From the NCBI GenBank assembly GCA_016201195.1, contig JACQDI010000682.1:1-5421 (forward strand): a stretch of DNA of 5,421 bases, written 5' to 3'. Below the pieces are notes generated by a model, which was not told the origin of the DNA, made no database searches, and was given only the letters and a program-made list of their open reading frames with translations. The position numbers and the translations under genes are program-made. Shown here one piece after another: positions 1 to 4,954 of this stretch. Source of the stretch: Acidobacteriota bacterium. Lineage in GTDB: Bacteria > Acidobacteriota > Terriglobia > Bryobacterales > JACQDG01. Within the stretch, counting starts at the first letter, position 1, and each line of letters begins with the position of its first letter.

Positions 1-407
1 ACCGTCCTGCGCTGCAAGACCTCGCCCAATTCGCTGGAGGCGCGATTCACCAGCGGGGCCGCCTCGACTACCGTGACGGTTTCGGTGACGCTGCCGGGCG
101 CCAGCGTAAAGTCCAAGACAGCCCGCTGGTCGGCGGCGATCGTCACTCCCTTGCGCACCGCTGTCTGGAAGCCCTGCAACTCCACCTGGACCTGGTACTC
201 GCCGGTGGGCAGGAAGGGCAGGTTGTAAACGCCGGTTTCATTGGTCCTCCCGGTTCGCTTGAACCCGGTGGCGGCGTTCTGCACTGTAACCGACGCGCCG
301 GCTATCACGCCGCCGCTGCTGTCGGTCACGGTACCCTGAATAGTTCCGGTGACAACCTGGCCGAAAGCAACACTTGCGGCCAGCAGAAGCAAAACAACGT
401 GTTTCAT
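1..407 (-). CDS. TonB-dependent receptor-like outer membrane protein with CarboxypepD-regulatory-like N-terminus (partial)
   Basis: The N-terminal 135 codons are present; the rest lies beyond the left edge. The protein begins MKHVVLLLLAASVAFGQ, a short basic n-region and a hydrophobic core with a likely cleavage near FG/Q, so it is exported. Residues of about 20-105 read as a carboxypeptidase-regulatory-like beta-sandwich: GTIQGTVTDSSGGVIAGASV, then TGFKRTGRTNETGVYNLPFLPTGEYQV, then a GF motif. This is followed by GSVTETVTVVEAAPLV, the usual link to the plug of large Oar/TonB-type receptors that are abundant in Acidobacteria. By family knowledge these sit in the outer membrane and take up or bind large substrates; the ligand here is unknown. 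The start is supported by a GGGGGGAG ribosome site a few bases upstream and by a promoter at 458-487. Plug and barrel are not visible, so the full-length class is inferred. Confidence 0.85.
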   Translation of the reverse strand, partial: MKHVVLLLLAASVAFGQVVTGTIQGTVTDSSGGVIAGASVTVQNAATGFKRTGRTNETGVYNLPFLPTGEYQVQVELQGFQTAVRKGVTIAADQRAVLDFTLAPGSVTETVTVVEAAPLVNRASSELGEVLQRRT

Positions 408-457
408 CGGTTCTCCCCCCTCTCGTGTTCGGAGCCAGGGCCCGAGCCCTGCCGAGC

Positions 458-487
458 AGTAAAGAATACTCCGTGTTCGGATGTCAA
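458..487 (-). promoter_or_regulatory. Sigma70-type promoter of the TonB-receptor-like gene
   Basis: On the minus strand a perfect -35 TTGACA (482-487) is followed after 18 bases by TTTACT (458-463), a 4/6 match to the -10 consensus. Transcription would start near 451, giving a leader of about 44 nt ending in the G-rich ribosome site before the ATG at 407. Because the -10 is weak, the exact start is uncertain. Confidence 0.55.
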
Positions 488-548
488 CGGGCATTGACCG
501 CTCCCTTGTGGTCGCGGCTCATGGCCGGCATGCCGGGTGGCGAGGAGT

Positions 549-580
549 TAAAGAAGAAAGCCGGCCCGAAGGCCGGCTTC
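549..580 (-). terminator. Intrinsic terminator of the cold shock gene
   Basis: Downstream of the cold shock stop codon, the minus strand has a perfect 9-bp stem (AAGCCGGCC/GGCCGGCTT, 558-566 with 571-579) closed by a stable TTCG tetraloop. It is followed by the T-rich run TTTCTTCTTT. This is a textbook rho-independent terminator. It separates the cold shock transcript from the promoter of the next gene to the left. Confidence 0.9.
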
Positions 581-595
581 CTGGAGGTTCGCGGG

Positions 596-799
596 TTAGG
601 CGACGGTGACGTCTTCGGCCTGGAGACCCTTGGGGCCTTTCTTTACCAGGAACTCAACCTGGGCGCCCTCATCGAGCGAGCGATAGCCGCTCGACTGAAT
701 GGCCGAGAAATGCACGAACACATCCTCGCCGCTCTCGCGCTGAATGAAGACAAAGCCTTTGGCCGCGTTGAACCACTTGACAGTACCTTTTTCTTTCAT
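596..799 (-). CDS. Cold shock protein, CspA family
   Basis: A complete 67-aa single cold-shock domain, the usual length for bacterial Csp proteins. These are cytoplasmic five-stranded OB-fold proteins that bind single-stranded RNA and DNA and melt mRNA structure. The sequence opens GTVKWFNAAKGFVFI and continues DVFVHFSAIQSSGYRSLDEG. RNP1 is residues 14-19 (KGFVFI) and RNP2 is 27-31 (VFVHF); the aromatic residues W9, F10, F16, F18, F28, H30 and F31 expected on the nucleic-acid face are present. One oddity is RNP1, which normally reads KG[FY]GF[IV]; here the second glycine is valine (V17). The ATG is preceded by AAGGAAG with about 6 bases of spacing. A roughly 105-nt leader and an intrinsic terminator make it a one-gene transcript. 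The paralogue (cspA, cspB and so on) cannot be assigned from sequence alone. Confidence 0.96.
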   Translation of the reverse strand: MKEKGTVKWFNAAKGFVFIQRESGEDVFVHFSAIQSSGYRSLDEGAQVEFLVKKGPKGLQAEDVTVA

Positions 800-920
800 T
801 GAAAACTTCCTTTGTTGTTTGAGCTATTCGAACTCCTGATGCCACGACTACGAACGGTTCCTGTGAAGAGCGGTTCTAAGCGGGAACAGCAGAAGAATCA
901 AACGCAAAACCAGTATAGCA
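800..920 (-). promoter_or_regulatory. Extended -10 promoter and long leader of the cold shock gene
   Basis: The minus strand carries TGCTATACT, an extended -10 (TGn plus TATACT at 912-917), with no good -35 at the expected place. Initiation near 905 would give an untranslated leader of about 105 nt before the ATG at 799. Long structured leaders are known for cold-inducible csp mRNAs, where they act as temperature-responsive elements. The leader contains a repeated GAACCG/GTTC motif that could pair, but no defined thermoswitch was recognised. Confidence 0.55.
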
Positions 921-964
921 CAGAAGAGTCAGAAATCAGGGGTCACCAGCCAGATTTTTTTTCG

Positions 965-1001
965 ACAGGTCATGGGCTACAACCCACAGCCTACGACCTG
1001 T
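965..1001. repeat. 37-nt imperfect palindrome (REP-like hairpin)
   Basis: The arms ACAGGTC (965-971) and GACCTGT (995-1001) pair perfectly. They continue through a G-T wobble, a T-A pair and one A-C mismatch to GGCT/AGCC around a 9-base loop, giving about 13 pairs in total. It begins 12 bases after the stop of the 303-aa gene and lies upstream of the cold shock promoter. On the minus strand it is followed by CG and eight A's rather than T's, so it is not a standard intrinsic terminator in the direction of the flanking genes. It may be a dispersed REP-type element or an mRNA 3'-end stabiliser. Confidence 0.6.
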
Positions 1002-1013
1002 TTTCCCGGCGCC

Positions 1014-1925
1014 TCAGACCGCAGCCTTCGGGACGAGCTGGTAGCCGGGATCCACGCGCTGGAAAAAGATCAGGATCTCGTGAATGTCGTAAGGATTGGT
1101 GTCCTTGCCCGTAATCGTGTGCTGGAGGACGTCGGCCGCATGCTCGATTCCCTGGTGATCGTCGATATCGACATCCACCAGGTACCTCCCCTGCGCGGCG
1201 AACTCGCCCTGGGGGTCCTCGCCAAAGGTTAGTTGCAGGTTTCCGGCCGCGTCGTGGGTCTTGAAGCTGCCGTCGGGATCCACCACCTGGACGTTGGTCC
1301 CCTCGAAGCCGTGGAGGGCGCCGGAGACCGAATGAAACCCCTTGCTATTGACCCGGACCAGGTCTCGCAGCGTTCTCGGGGTAAAAGCGAAGATGCGCGC
1401 CGGCAGGAACCGGGTGATTCTGTCCACAAAACCGAACACCGGGTTGACGCCGTCGGCGGTTTCTCGCTGCATCTTGGCGTGCAGGTTGAGCAGCCCCGCC
1501 CTGGGTTCGTCGCCCAACTCGTTCCAGGCGGCCTCGCTTGCGATTTGAGATCGTTGCAGCACCTGTTGCAGGGCAGCCCATTGGGGCAGTGTCTGGATGT
1601 CCGAAAAACCGGGGAAAACAGGGCGGACCTCGTCGGAGTCGACGAAAAAGGTCTCGACGATGCGCCCACTGCCGTCGGCCGGATTGTTCAGGAAGATGCT
1701 CTTGAGCCGGTACGTGCGGGGTTTGATCAGCACCTCCGCCAGACCGGTGGGAAAGGCGGGGACCCCGGTGAGTGGGACCGGCGCTCCCCGAAACGAGACA
1801 TTGAACCGCTGGCTGAGGCTCTTCACTTGTTGGTTAAAAAACGTAATCTCCACTTCGTCGGTAACGGTGTGGCCGTTTACGTCCTGCAAATCGACGAGAA
1901 CCTGGCTGCGATTGACATCGTTCAT
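1014..1925 (-). CDS. Conserved-looking hypothetical protein, 303 aa
   Basis: The function is not recognised. The ORF has an excellent ribosome site (GGAGGG 3 bases from the ATG), and no other frame offers a competing start. There is no signal peptide or membrane segment, so it is probably cytoplasmic. Three parts can be seen: a beta-rich N-terminal third (residues 1-100, starting SQVLVDLQDVNGHTV); a helical middle (about 105-160) with RAGLLNLHAKMQRE; and a beta-rich C-terminal part ending with a run of acidic and histidine residues (DVDIDDHQGIEHAADVLQH, about 249-267) and then NPYDIHEILIFFQ. The D/H-rich stretch could bind a metal, but that is a guess. The gene stands 85 bases downstream of the Gfo/Idh/MocA gene on the same strand and could be co-transcribed or separate; no convincing promoter was found in the gap. 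Confidence 0.82.
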   Translation of the reverse strand: MNDVNRSQVLVDLQDVNGHTVTDEVEITFFNQQVKSLSQRFNVSFRGAPVPLTGVPAFPTGLAEVLIKPRTYRLKSIFLNNPADGSGRIVETFFVDSDEVRPVFPGFSDIQTLPQWAALQQVLQRSQIASEAAWNELGDEPRAGLLNLHAKMQRETADGVNPVFGFVDRITRFLPARIFAFTPRTLRDLVRVNSKGFHSVSGALHGFEGTNVQVVDPDGSFKTHDAAGNLQLTFGEDPQGEFAAQGRYLVDVDIDDHQGIEHAADVLQHTITGKDTNPYDIHEILIFFQRVDPGYQLVPKAAV

Positions 1926-2010
1926 AGTCCCTCCGGCAAAAGCGCTCTATATCTGGTGTCACCGTAACAGATTTTGTTTCAGCTTGGCTGCATCTTTTAC
2001 ACTGTGGGCT

Positions 2011-3186
2011 TCACAACCGTACCACCTGGCCGGTCGAAGCCGACTGGTAGGCGGCCATCAGCACCTCGATGCCTTCGGCGGCGCGGGCGGCGGACATGTC
2101 GCTCTCGCGTTTCTGGTCGATGCAGTCGAGGAAGTAGCCCACCTCGTTGGGCATCTCAGGCCCAGAGGGCACCCCAGAGGGCACCCCAGCGGGCACCGCA
2201 GCGGGCGCCCCGGCGGGCAGAACGTAGGCTTGCTTGGGACGGGTTTTCACCTCCGCCTGGCCGCTCTTCCAGAAAGCCATGGGGTCGCCGGGGTTGAACG
2301 GAGGCGGGGTCCAGGACGGCTCGTCCGAGTAGATCTCGAGGCGCGGTCGGTAAGCGTCGACCAGCAGGCTGCCGCGTGTGCCAACTAGCAATATGCGAGT
2401 GGGGCCGGCCATGGGATCGCTCGTCCAGCCGATGCGGCCCGCGGTCAGCGTTGCTGTGATCCCGCCGTCCAGGCCCATGGCGATCATGCCGAAGTCCTCG
2501 ACGTCGTTGCGGGCGTGCTCGATGAAGAAGTAGTTGGCGGTGACCGCGCGGACAGTGCGCACGCGGCGGTTGGTGAGCCAGGAGATCAGCGCCAGCGAGT
2601 AGACGCCGGTGGTGTAGAGTTCGCGCTTGGAATTGACGAAGGTAAAGCGCTGGGGAGGGAATTTCTCGCGGCGCGGGCGGCCGAGCGGGGCGGCGCCGGC
2701 GTTGCCCTTGGCGAACAACAGGTCGCAGTGGATGGCGCGCAGCTCGCCCAGCCGCCCCGAGGCGAGGGCCTGGCGGGCCTGCTCGGCCCACGGCGTGCGG
2801 ACCATGGTGTCCATGTGGCTGCGCACGCCGGCCTTCTGGACGGCGGCGACGATCCTGCGCGCATCGTCGGCGCTGGCGGCCAGGGGCTTGTCCATGTAGA
2901 TATGCTTGCCGGCACGGGCCACGCGAACAGCGATGCGCCCGCGGCGCTCCGGCTCGGCGCAGATGCTGGCGATCTGTACGTCCGGGCGGGCGAGCGCGGC
3001 GTCCAGATCCGGCAGCAACGGGATCCCCACCTCGCGGGCAAACCGCTGGTTCCATTGCAGCCGCTCGGGCGGAACCAGCGTCTCGTCGGTGACACCGATC
3101 AGCTTGCATCGCTTGTCGGCGGCAAACAGCGGCGCGTAGTTTTCCTGGTGGGTGCGCCCCCCGGAGACGAGCAGAACGCCGTACAT
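2011..3186 (-). CDS. Gfo/Idh/MocA family oxidoreductase
   Basis: A 391-aa protein of typical family length; the family consists of cytoplasmic NAD(P)-dependent dehydrogenases acting on sugars, inositols and derivatives. Residues 1-120 form the Rossmann part: a beta strand GVLLV, a GG turn at 9-10, then HQENYAPLFAADKRCKLIGVTD. AGKHIYMDKPLA (92-103) is the family's EKP motif with Asp replacing Glu, and K100 is the expected catalytic/cofactor lysine. The second domain includes GRLGELRAIHCDLLF (144-158), TTGVYSLALISWL and LLVGTRGSLLVD (266-277), and ends in the usual ARAAEGIEVLMAAYQSASTGQVVRL. The glycine-rich loop is not a classical GxGxxG (SGGRTH here). Its ATG overlaps the upstream stop (TAATG), so the two genes are translationally coupled. 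A 12-bp repeat inserts a Pro/Gly/Ala/Val-rich segment at 324-343. The substrate is unknown. Confidence 0.93.
   Translation of the reverse strand: MYGVLLVSGGRTHQENYAPLFAADKRCKLIGVTDETLVPPERLQWNQRFAREVGIPLLPDLDAALARPDVQIASICAEPERRGRIAVRVARAGKHIYMDKPLAASADDARRIVAAVQKAGVRSHMDTMVRTPWAEQARQALASGRLGELRAIHCDLLFAKGNAGAAPLGRPRREKFPPQRFTFVNSKRELYTTGVYSLALISWLTNRRVRTVRAVTANYFFIEHARNDVEDFGMIAMGLDGGITATLTAGRIGWTSDPMAGPTRILLVGTRGSLLVDAYRPRLEIYSDEPSWTPPPFNPGDPMAFWKSGQAEVKTRPKQAYVLPAGAPAAVPAGVPSGVPSGPEMPNEVGYFLDCIDQKRESDMSAARAAEGIEVLMAAYQSASTGQVVRL
2159..2218 (-). repeat. In-frame 12-bp minisatellite inside the Gfo/Idh/MocA gene
   Basis: Four 12-base units starting GGC at 2168, 2180, 2192 and 2204 (plus-strand reading GGCACCCCAGAG, with up to a few substitutions) are flanked by a 9-base partial unit at 2159. 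In the protein this gives P[AS]G[VA]-like tetrapeptides (residues about 324-343). Since the unit is a multiple of three, copy-number change would leave the frame intact. Confidence 0.85.
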
Positions 3187-3623
3187 TACGGGGCGACCTC
3201 CACCGGGGCTTGGCCAGCCAGGGATTTCTCGATTGCCTGGAGCAGTTTGGCGTTGGCGCGGTCCGCGGGGCGATAGTCGGGTTGATCCTGGTACCGCAGC
3301 GTGCCGTGGTTGCCGATGAGCAGCAGGTCGGCAAGCGGCGCCGGGTCGTGCAGAGTGGCCACGCTCACCAGCGCCGTCTGCCCGGCGGCGTATTCAACCA
3401 GGGCGGTCACCTGTCCATCGCGGGCGCCGCCCAGGGCATAGACCCGGACCGCCGGAGCGGCAAACCACACCCCCGCCGCGCCGAGGGCCTCTCCCAGCAG
3501 GGGCAGCAGCACGCCGTGATCGGCCGAAAGGTGGAAGAAGGCGCGCAGCGAAACCGGAGATCCAATTCGCTTCTGAGCGATGGCTTCCGCAACCGCTTTC
3601 TCCAGCCACGCGAAGTAGCTCAT
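3186..3623 (-). CDS. Stand-alone Gfo/Idh/MocA C-terminal-domain-like protein, 145 aa
   Basis: Residues 70-115 (QVTALVEYAAGQTALVSVAT, then LADLLLIGNHGTLRYQD) match the pattern of the C-terminal alpha/beta domain of Gfo/Idh/MocA oxidoreductases: a strand, G-x-TALVSV, then a GNHGTL turn. No Rossmann cofactor domain and no EKP motif are present, so it is unlikely to be an active dehydrogenase on its own. It begins MSYFAWLEKAVAEAIAQKRIG, an amphipathic helix. It overlaps the full-length oxidoreductase by one base (TAATG), which suggests a partner subunit or a substrate-shaping protein. I chose the ATG at 3623; the longer frame to 3731 would overlap the membrane gene and add unconvincing residues. 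There is no clear ribosome site, but TAAAAT lies 10 bases upstream, compatible with a very short or leaderless mRNA. It could instead be a remnant of a larger oxidoreductase. Confidence 0.72.
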   Translation of the reverse strand: MSYFAWLEKAVAEAIAQKRIGSPVSLRAFFHLSADHGVLLPLLGEALGAAGVWFAAPAVRVYALGGARDGQVTALVEYAAGQTALVSVATLHDPAPLADLLLIGNHGTLRYQDQPDYRPADRANAKLLQAIEKSLAGQAPVEVAP

Positions 3624-3636
3624 GGAAGCGGATATT

Positions 3637-3882
3637 TTAGCATCGGAAGGCAGAAGACAGAATGTGCGCCCTGACGCCGTTGATAACGGCGCCAAGGAAG
3701 TAGCAGACCAACCCGGCAACAAAGACGACAATCACTTGGACAGTGGCCGAACTGGAGTGGAAACCTGCAGCGAGCCCCCGCATGTGCGTGGGGATGATGA
3801 TGGGTAGGAGTAGGGCAAAAGAGGAGAGAAGGATCAGCCCTGGAAAGAAAAACTCAACAAGAAGTGGGAACGAGAATGGCAT
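3637..3882 (-). CDS. Small two-helix membrane protein, 81 aa (possibly 3'-truncated)
   Basis: The start is supported by GAGGA 8 bases upstream of the ATG. Two hydrophobic helices are evident: about residues 8-30 (LVEFFFPGLILLSSFALLLPIII) and about 46-69 (ending GLVCYFLGAVING). A short hydrophilic loop with PTHMRG lies between them. An FFPG turn in the first helix and YFLGxxIN at the end of the second resemble the N-terminal part of longer bacterial inner-membrane proteins of unknown function, in which more sequence follows; this is family-level memory, not a search. The frame stops soon after the second helix, in ILSSAFRC, so the gene may be truncated by the junction with the oxidoreductase genes 13 bases downstream. 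It starts 44 bases after the attC-like site and would be the next cassette in line. No function can be assigned. Confidence 0.6.
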   Translation of the reverse strand: MPFSFPLLVEFFFPGLILLSSFALLLPIIIPTHMRGLAAGFHSSSATVQVIVVFVAGLVCYFLGAVINGVRAHILSSAFRC

Positions 3883-3925
3883 CGTGCAAATCCTCAGACG
3901 ACGATTGTTCCTCCGGCTAACTCTC

Positions 3926-3992
3926 GGCTAACGACTGGGGCGCTCACCGGCGCGCCGCCTTTGGGCGCGTCCGGTGCAACGCCTTGTCAGGC
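3926..3992 (-). mobile_element. Integron attC-like recombination site
   Basis: Read on the minus strand the site runs R''-like GCCTGAC (3986-3992), AA, GGCG, TTG, CACCGG, one unpaired A, CGCGCC, a 7-base loop, GGCGCG, CCGGTG, AG, CGCC, a 6-base spacer, and R'-like GTTAGCC (3926-3932). The central stem is 12 perfect pairs broken only by a bulged base, and the outer GGCG/CGCC and the R boxes also pair. This is the layout of attC: imperfect R''/R' ends (consensus RYYYAAC/GTTRRRY), a paired L region, an extrahelical base, and a length of about 60-140 bp. The boxes each deviate at one position. It follows the antitoxin gene in the orientation expected for a cassette. No integrase or second site is seen. 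A simple GC-rich terminator hairpin is the alternative. Confidence 0.55.
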
Positions 3993-4276
3993 CCTCGGCC
4001 AGCCCAGGAAGACGGGTGAAGCTTTTCAAGAATCCACTGTCGAACTACCGTAGTTTTCTTGACACCCTTGGATCGCGCGATTTTCTTGAGATGCTGAGCT
4101 TCTGTGGGCTGCAGGTCGACGCTCAGCGACGTACCCTTTGCGCGTACAAAAACCGGTTGGGCCGCTTCCTCCAGATCCTCTTCAAAGTCTGTCAGATCGT
4201 GGGTGTCCCAGAACCTGGCCAATTCTTCAATAGAATCGGTATTCGGCAGCCTTTGCCGTTTTATCGTTTTTTCCAT
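3944..4276 (-). CDS. CopG-type antitoxin of a type II toxin-antitoxin pair, 110 aa
   Basis: Residues 14-35 (DSIEELARFWDTHDLTDFEEDL) are the hallmark of the CopG-antitoxin family of type II systems. They are followed by PVFVRAKGTSLSVDLQPTEAQHLKKIARSKGVKKTTVVRQWILEKL (41-86), a ribbon-helix-helix region that binds operator DNA and neutralises a partner RNase-type toxin. The N-terminal acidic segment is the likely toxin-binding part. The ATG lies inside the last codons of the toxin remnant (16-base overlap), the normal toxin-first order of BrnT/BrnA-like pairs. The last 17 or so residues (GPDKALHRTRPKAARR) are not part of the family; they are translated from the attC-like site, so the ancestral protein probably ended near residue 90. 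With the toxin broken, this is an orphan antitoxin. Confidence 0.88.
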   Translation of the reverse strand: MEKTIKRQRLPNTDSIEELARFWDTHDLTDFEEDLEEAAQPVFVRAKGTSLSVDLQPTEAQHLKKIARSKGVKKTTVVRQWILEKLHPSSWAGRGPDKALHRTRPKAARR

Positions 4277-4347
4277 CGGCTGTACCGCTCTTTCTCTTTC
4301 CGAGTCATTGGTCGGGCCGTAACGGGGAAACCCTTACCATCGGGAAA
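4261..4347 (-). pseudogene. C-terminal remnant of a BrnT-like toxin
   Basis: The frame directly preceding and overlapping the antitoxin ends FPDGKGFPVTARPMTRKEKERYSRWKKR. The pattern F-x-V-[TS]-AR-x-M-[TS]-x-x-E-[KR]-x-RY-x-x-W-K-[KR] is the conserved tail of BrnT-like toxins (small ribosome-independent RNases) that pair with CopG-type antitoxins. Only about 28 residues are recognisable. Upstream, the open frame continues to 4479, but that part is simply the shifted frame of the TIGR03067-type gene. The N-terminal two thirds of the toxin, including the active site, are therefore missing, and no own start or ribosome site is seen. The toxin is inferred to be inactive. The toxin family name is from memory of the tail motif, not a search. 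Confidence 0.72.
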
Positions 4348-4357
4348 CTGCGCCCGG

Positions 4358-4780
4358 TTATCCCTTGCCGTCACTTCGCCGATATTCCGCCAGATATTGG
4401 CGGGTTCCCTTTTCAGCGGAGAATGAACGCGCTCGGTCCCCATCCGGAGGGCCGTAGCAGATCCGAAGTTGCTCGGCACTCACCTCGTAGATCCCGCGCA
4501 GGGGCGCGCCGACCAGCTCGGGGACGTCACTTTCGGTGAAGCAGACGTCGATCGTCTTAGGGGATCGTGTCGGATCGGTGGCATAGGTACCGCGACGAAT
4601 GAGCCTCTCACCTCGCCGGACTTCGCACCGACCGTCTGCGAAGGTAAGCGCCACATCGCACAACTCCTCGGTCGGCGTAAGGATTTCCTCCCACGTTGAC
4701 CATTGCGGCGACCAGGTGCCGGCAACCGAACCTGCGTCCGGTCCGGTCACGGAGCTGTCGTATTGTCGATCAACCATCAT
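4358..4780 (-). CDS. TIGR03067-type domain protein, about 140 aa
   Basis: The protein matches the pattern of the TIGR03067 domain, found mostly in Planctomycetes and some Acidobacteria. With the start at 4780 the landmarks are GTW at 21-23, a beta segment ALTFADGRCEVRRGERLIRRGTY (44-66), PKTIDV (74-79), RGIYEV (95-100), LRICYGPP (105-112) and RSFSAEKGTRQYL (118-130). The domain is probably a small beta-barrel; its biochemical role is not known. Family members are often secreted, but no signal peptide is visible here. The start is uncertain: ATG-ATG at 4780/4777 or GTG at 4786, none with a good ribosome site, and a TTG-initiated extension to 4819 is less likely. The C-terminus runs into the toxin remnant, the natural end being near YRR, so its last few residues may be changed by the junction. 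Confidence 0.8.
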   Translation of the reverse strand: MMVDRQYDSSVTGPDAGSVAGTWSPQWSTWEEILTPTEELCDVALTFADGRCEVRRGERLIRRGTYATDPTRSPKTIDVCFTESDVPELVGAPLRGIYEVSAEQLRICYGPPDGDRARSFSAEKGTRQYLAEYRRSDGKG

Positions 4781-4831
4781 GCACACCGTGGAATGACAAG
4801 CTTGCTTGCTCGCATACAAGCGGTGTTGCGG

Positions 4832-4954
4832 TCACCCGGGATAACTCCTGTTTCTCTTGACCAGCGTAAGAACCCCCGCGCTCCGCTTACGACGTAACCG
4901 TTGCCGAGCCGCTCGCCGCTGCAACTCCTTAACTGCTAACAACTTCCAGTCCAT
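4832..4954 (-). CDS. Small, very basic 40-aa ORF
   Basis: The ATG at 4954 is preceded by GGAGG with 8 bases of spacing, the best ribosome site in this part of the window, and the frame runs to TGA at 4832. The product, starting MDWKLLAVKELQRRAARQRL and continuing RRKRSAG, is strongly Arg/Lys-rich in its first 30 residues and could form a helix that binds nucleic acid. No family is recognised. The DNA also folds into two stem-loops (4865-4891 and 4900-4925), so the region may be a structured RNA and the ORF incidental. It lies 52 bases before the TIGR03067-type gene on the same strand. Confidence 0.35.
   Translation of the reverse strand: MDWKLLAVKELQRRAARQRLRRKRSAGVLTLVKRNRSYPG

Noticed and set aside
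374..802. Plus-strand 142-aa open frame
   Set aside because: It is antisense to the cold shock gene and the receptor's promoter region, with no protein-like features; the minus-strand genes explain the region.
1233..1967. Plus-strand 244-aa open frame
   Set aside because: It lies opposite the 303-aa gene in a GC-rich region where antisense frames stay open; no ribosome site or motif.
1926..2010. Promoter for the 303-aa gene (TATAGA before the ribosome site)
   Set aside because: A -10-like hexamer exists, but no -35 or extended -10 accompanies it; read-through from the oxidoreductase operon is equally possible.
2159..2218. Possible CRISPR array
   Set aside because: Units are 12 bases with no spacers and lie inside a coding frame; it is a minisatellite.
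2515..3276. Plus-strand 253-aa frame
   Set aside because: Antisense of the oxidoreductase gene, with no recognisable domain.
2156..3334. Minus-strand 392-aa frame, very Arg/Pro-rich
   Set aside because: Shifted frame of the Gfo/Idh/MocA gene; the composition is typical of a GC-rich shadow and the true frame has clear family motifs.
3974..4426. Plus-strand 150-aa frame
   Set aside because: Antisense of the antitoxin and toxin remnant, both of which are supported by family motifs.
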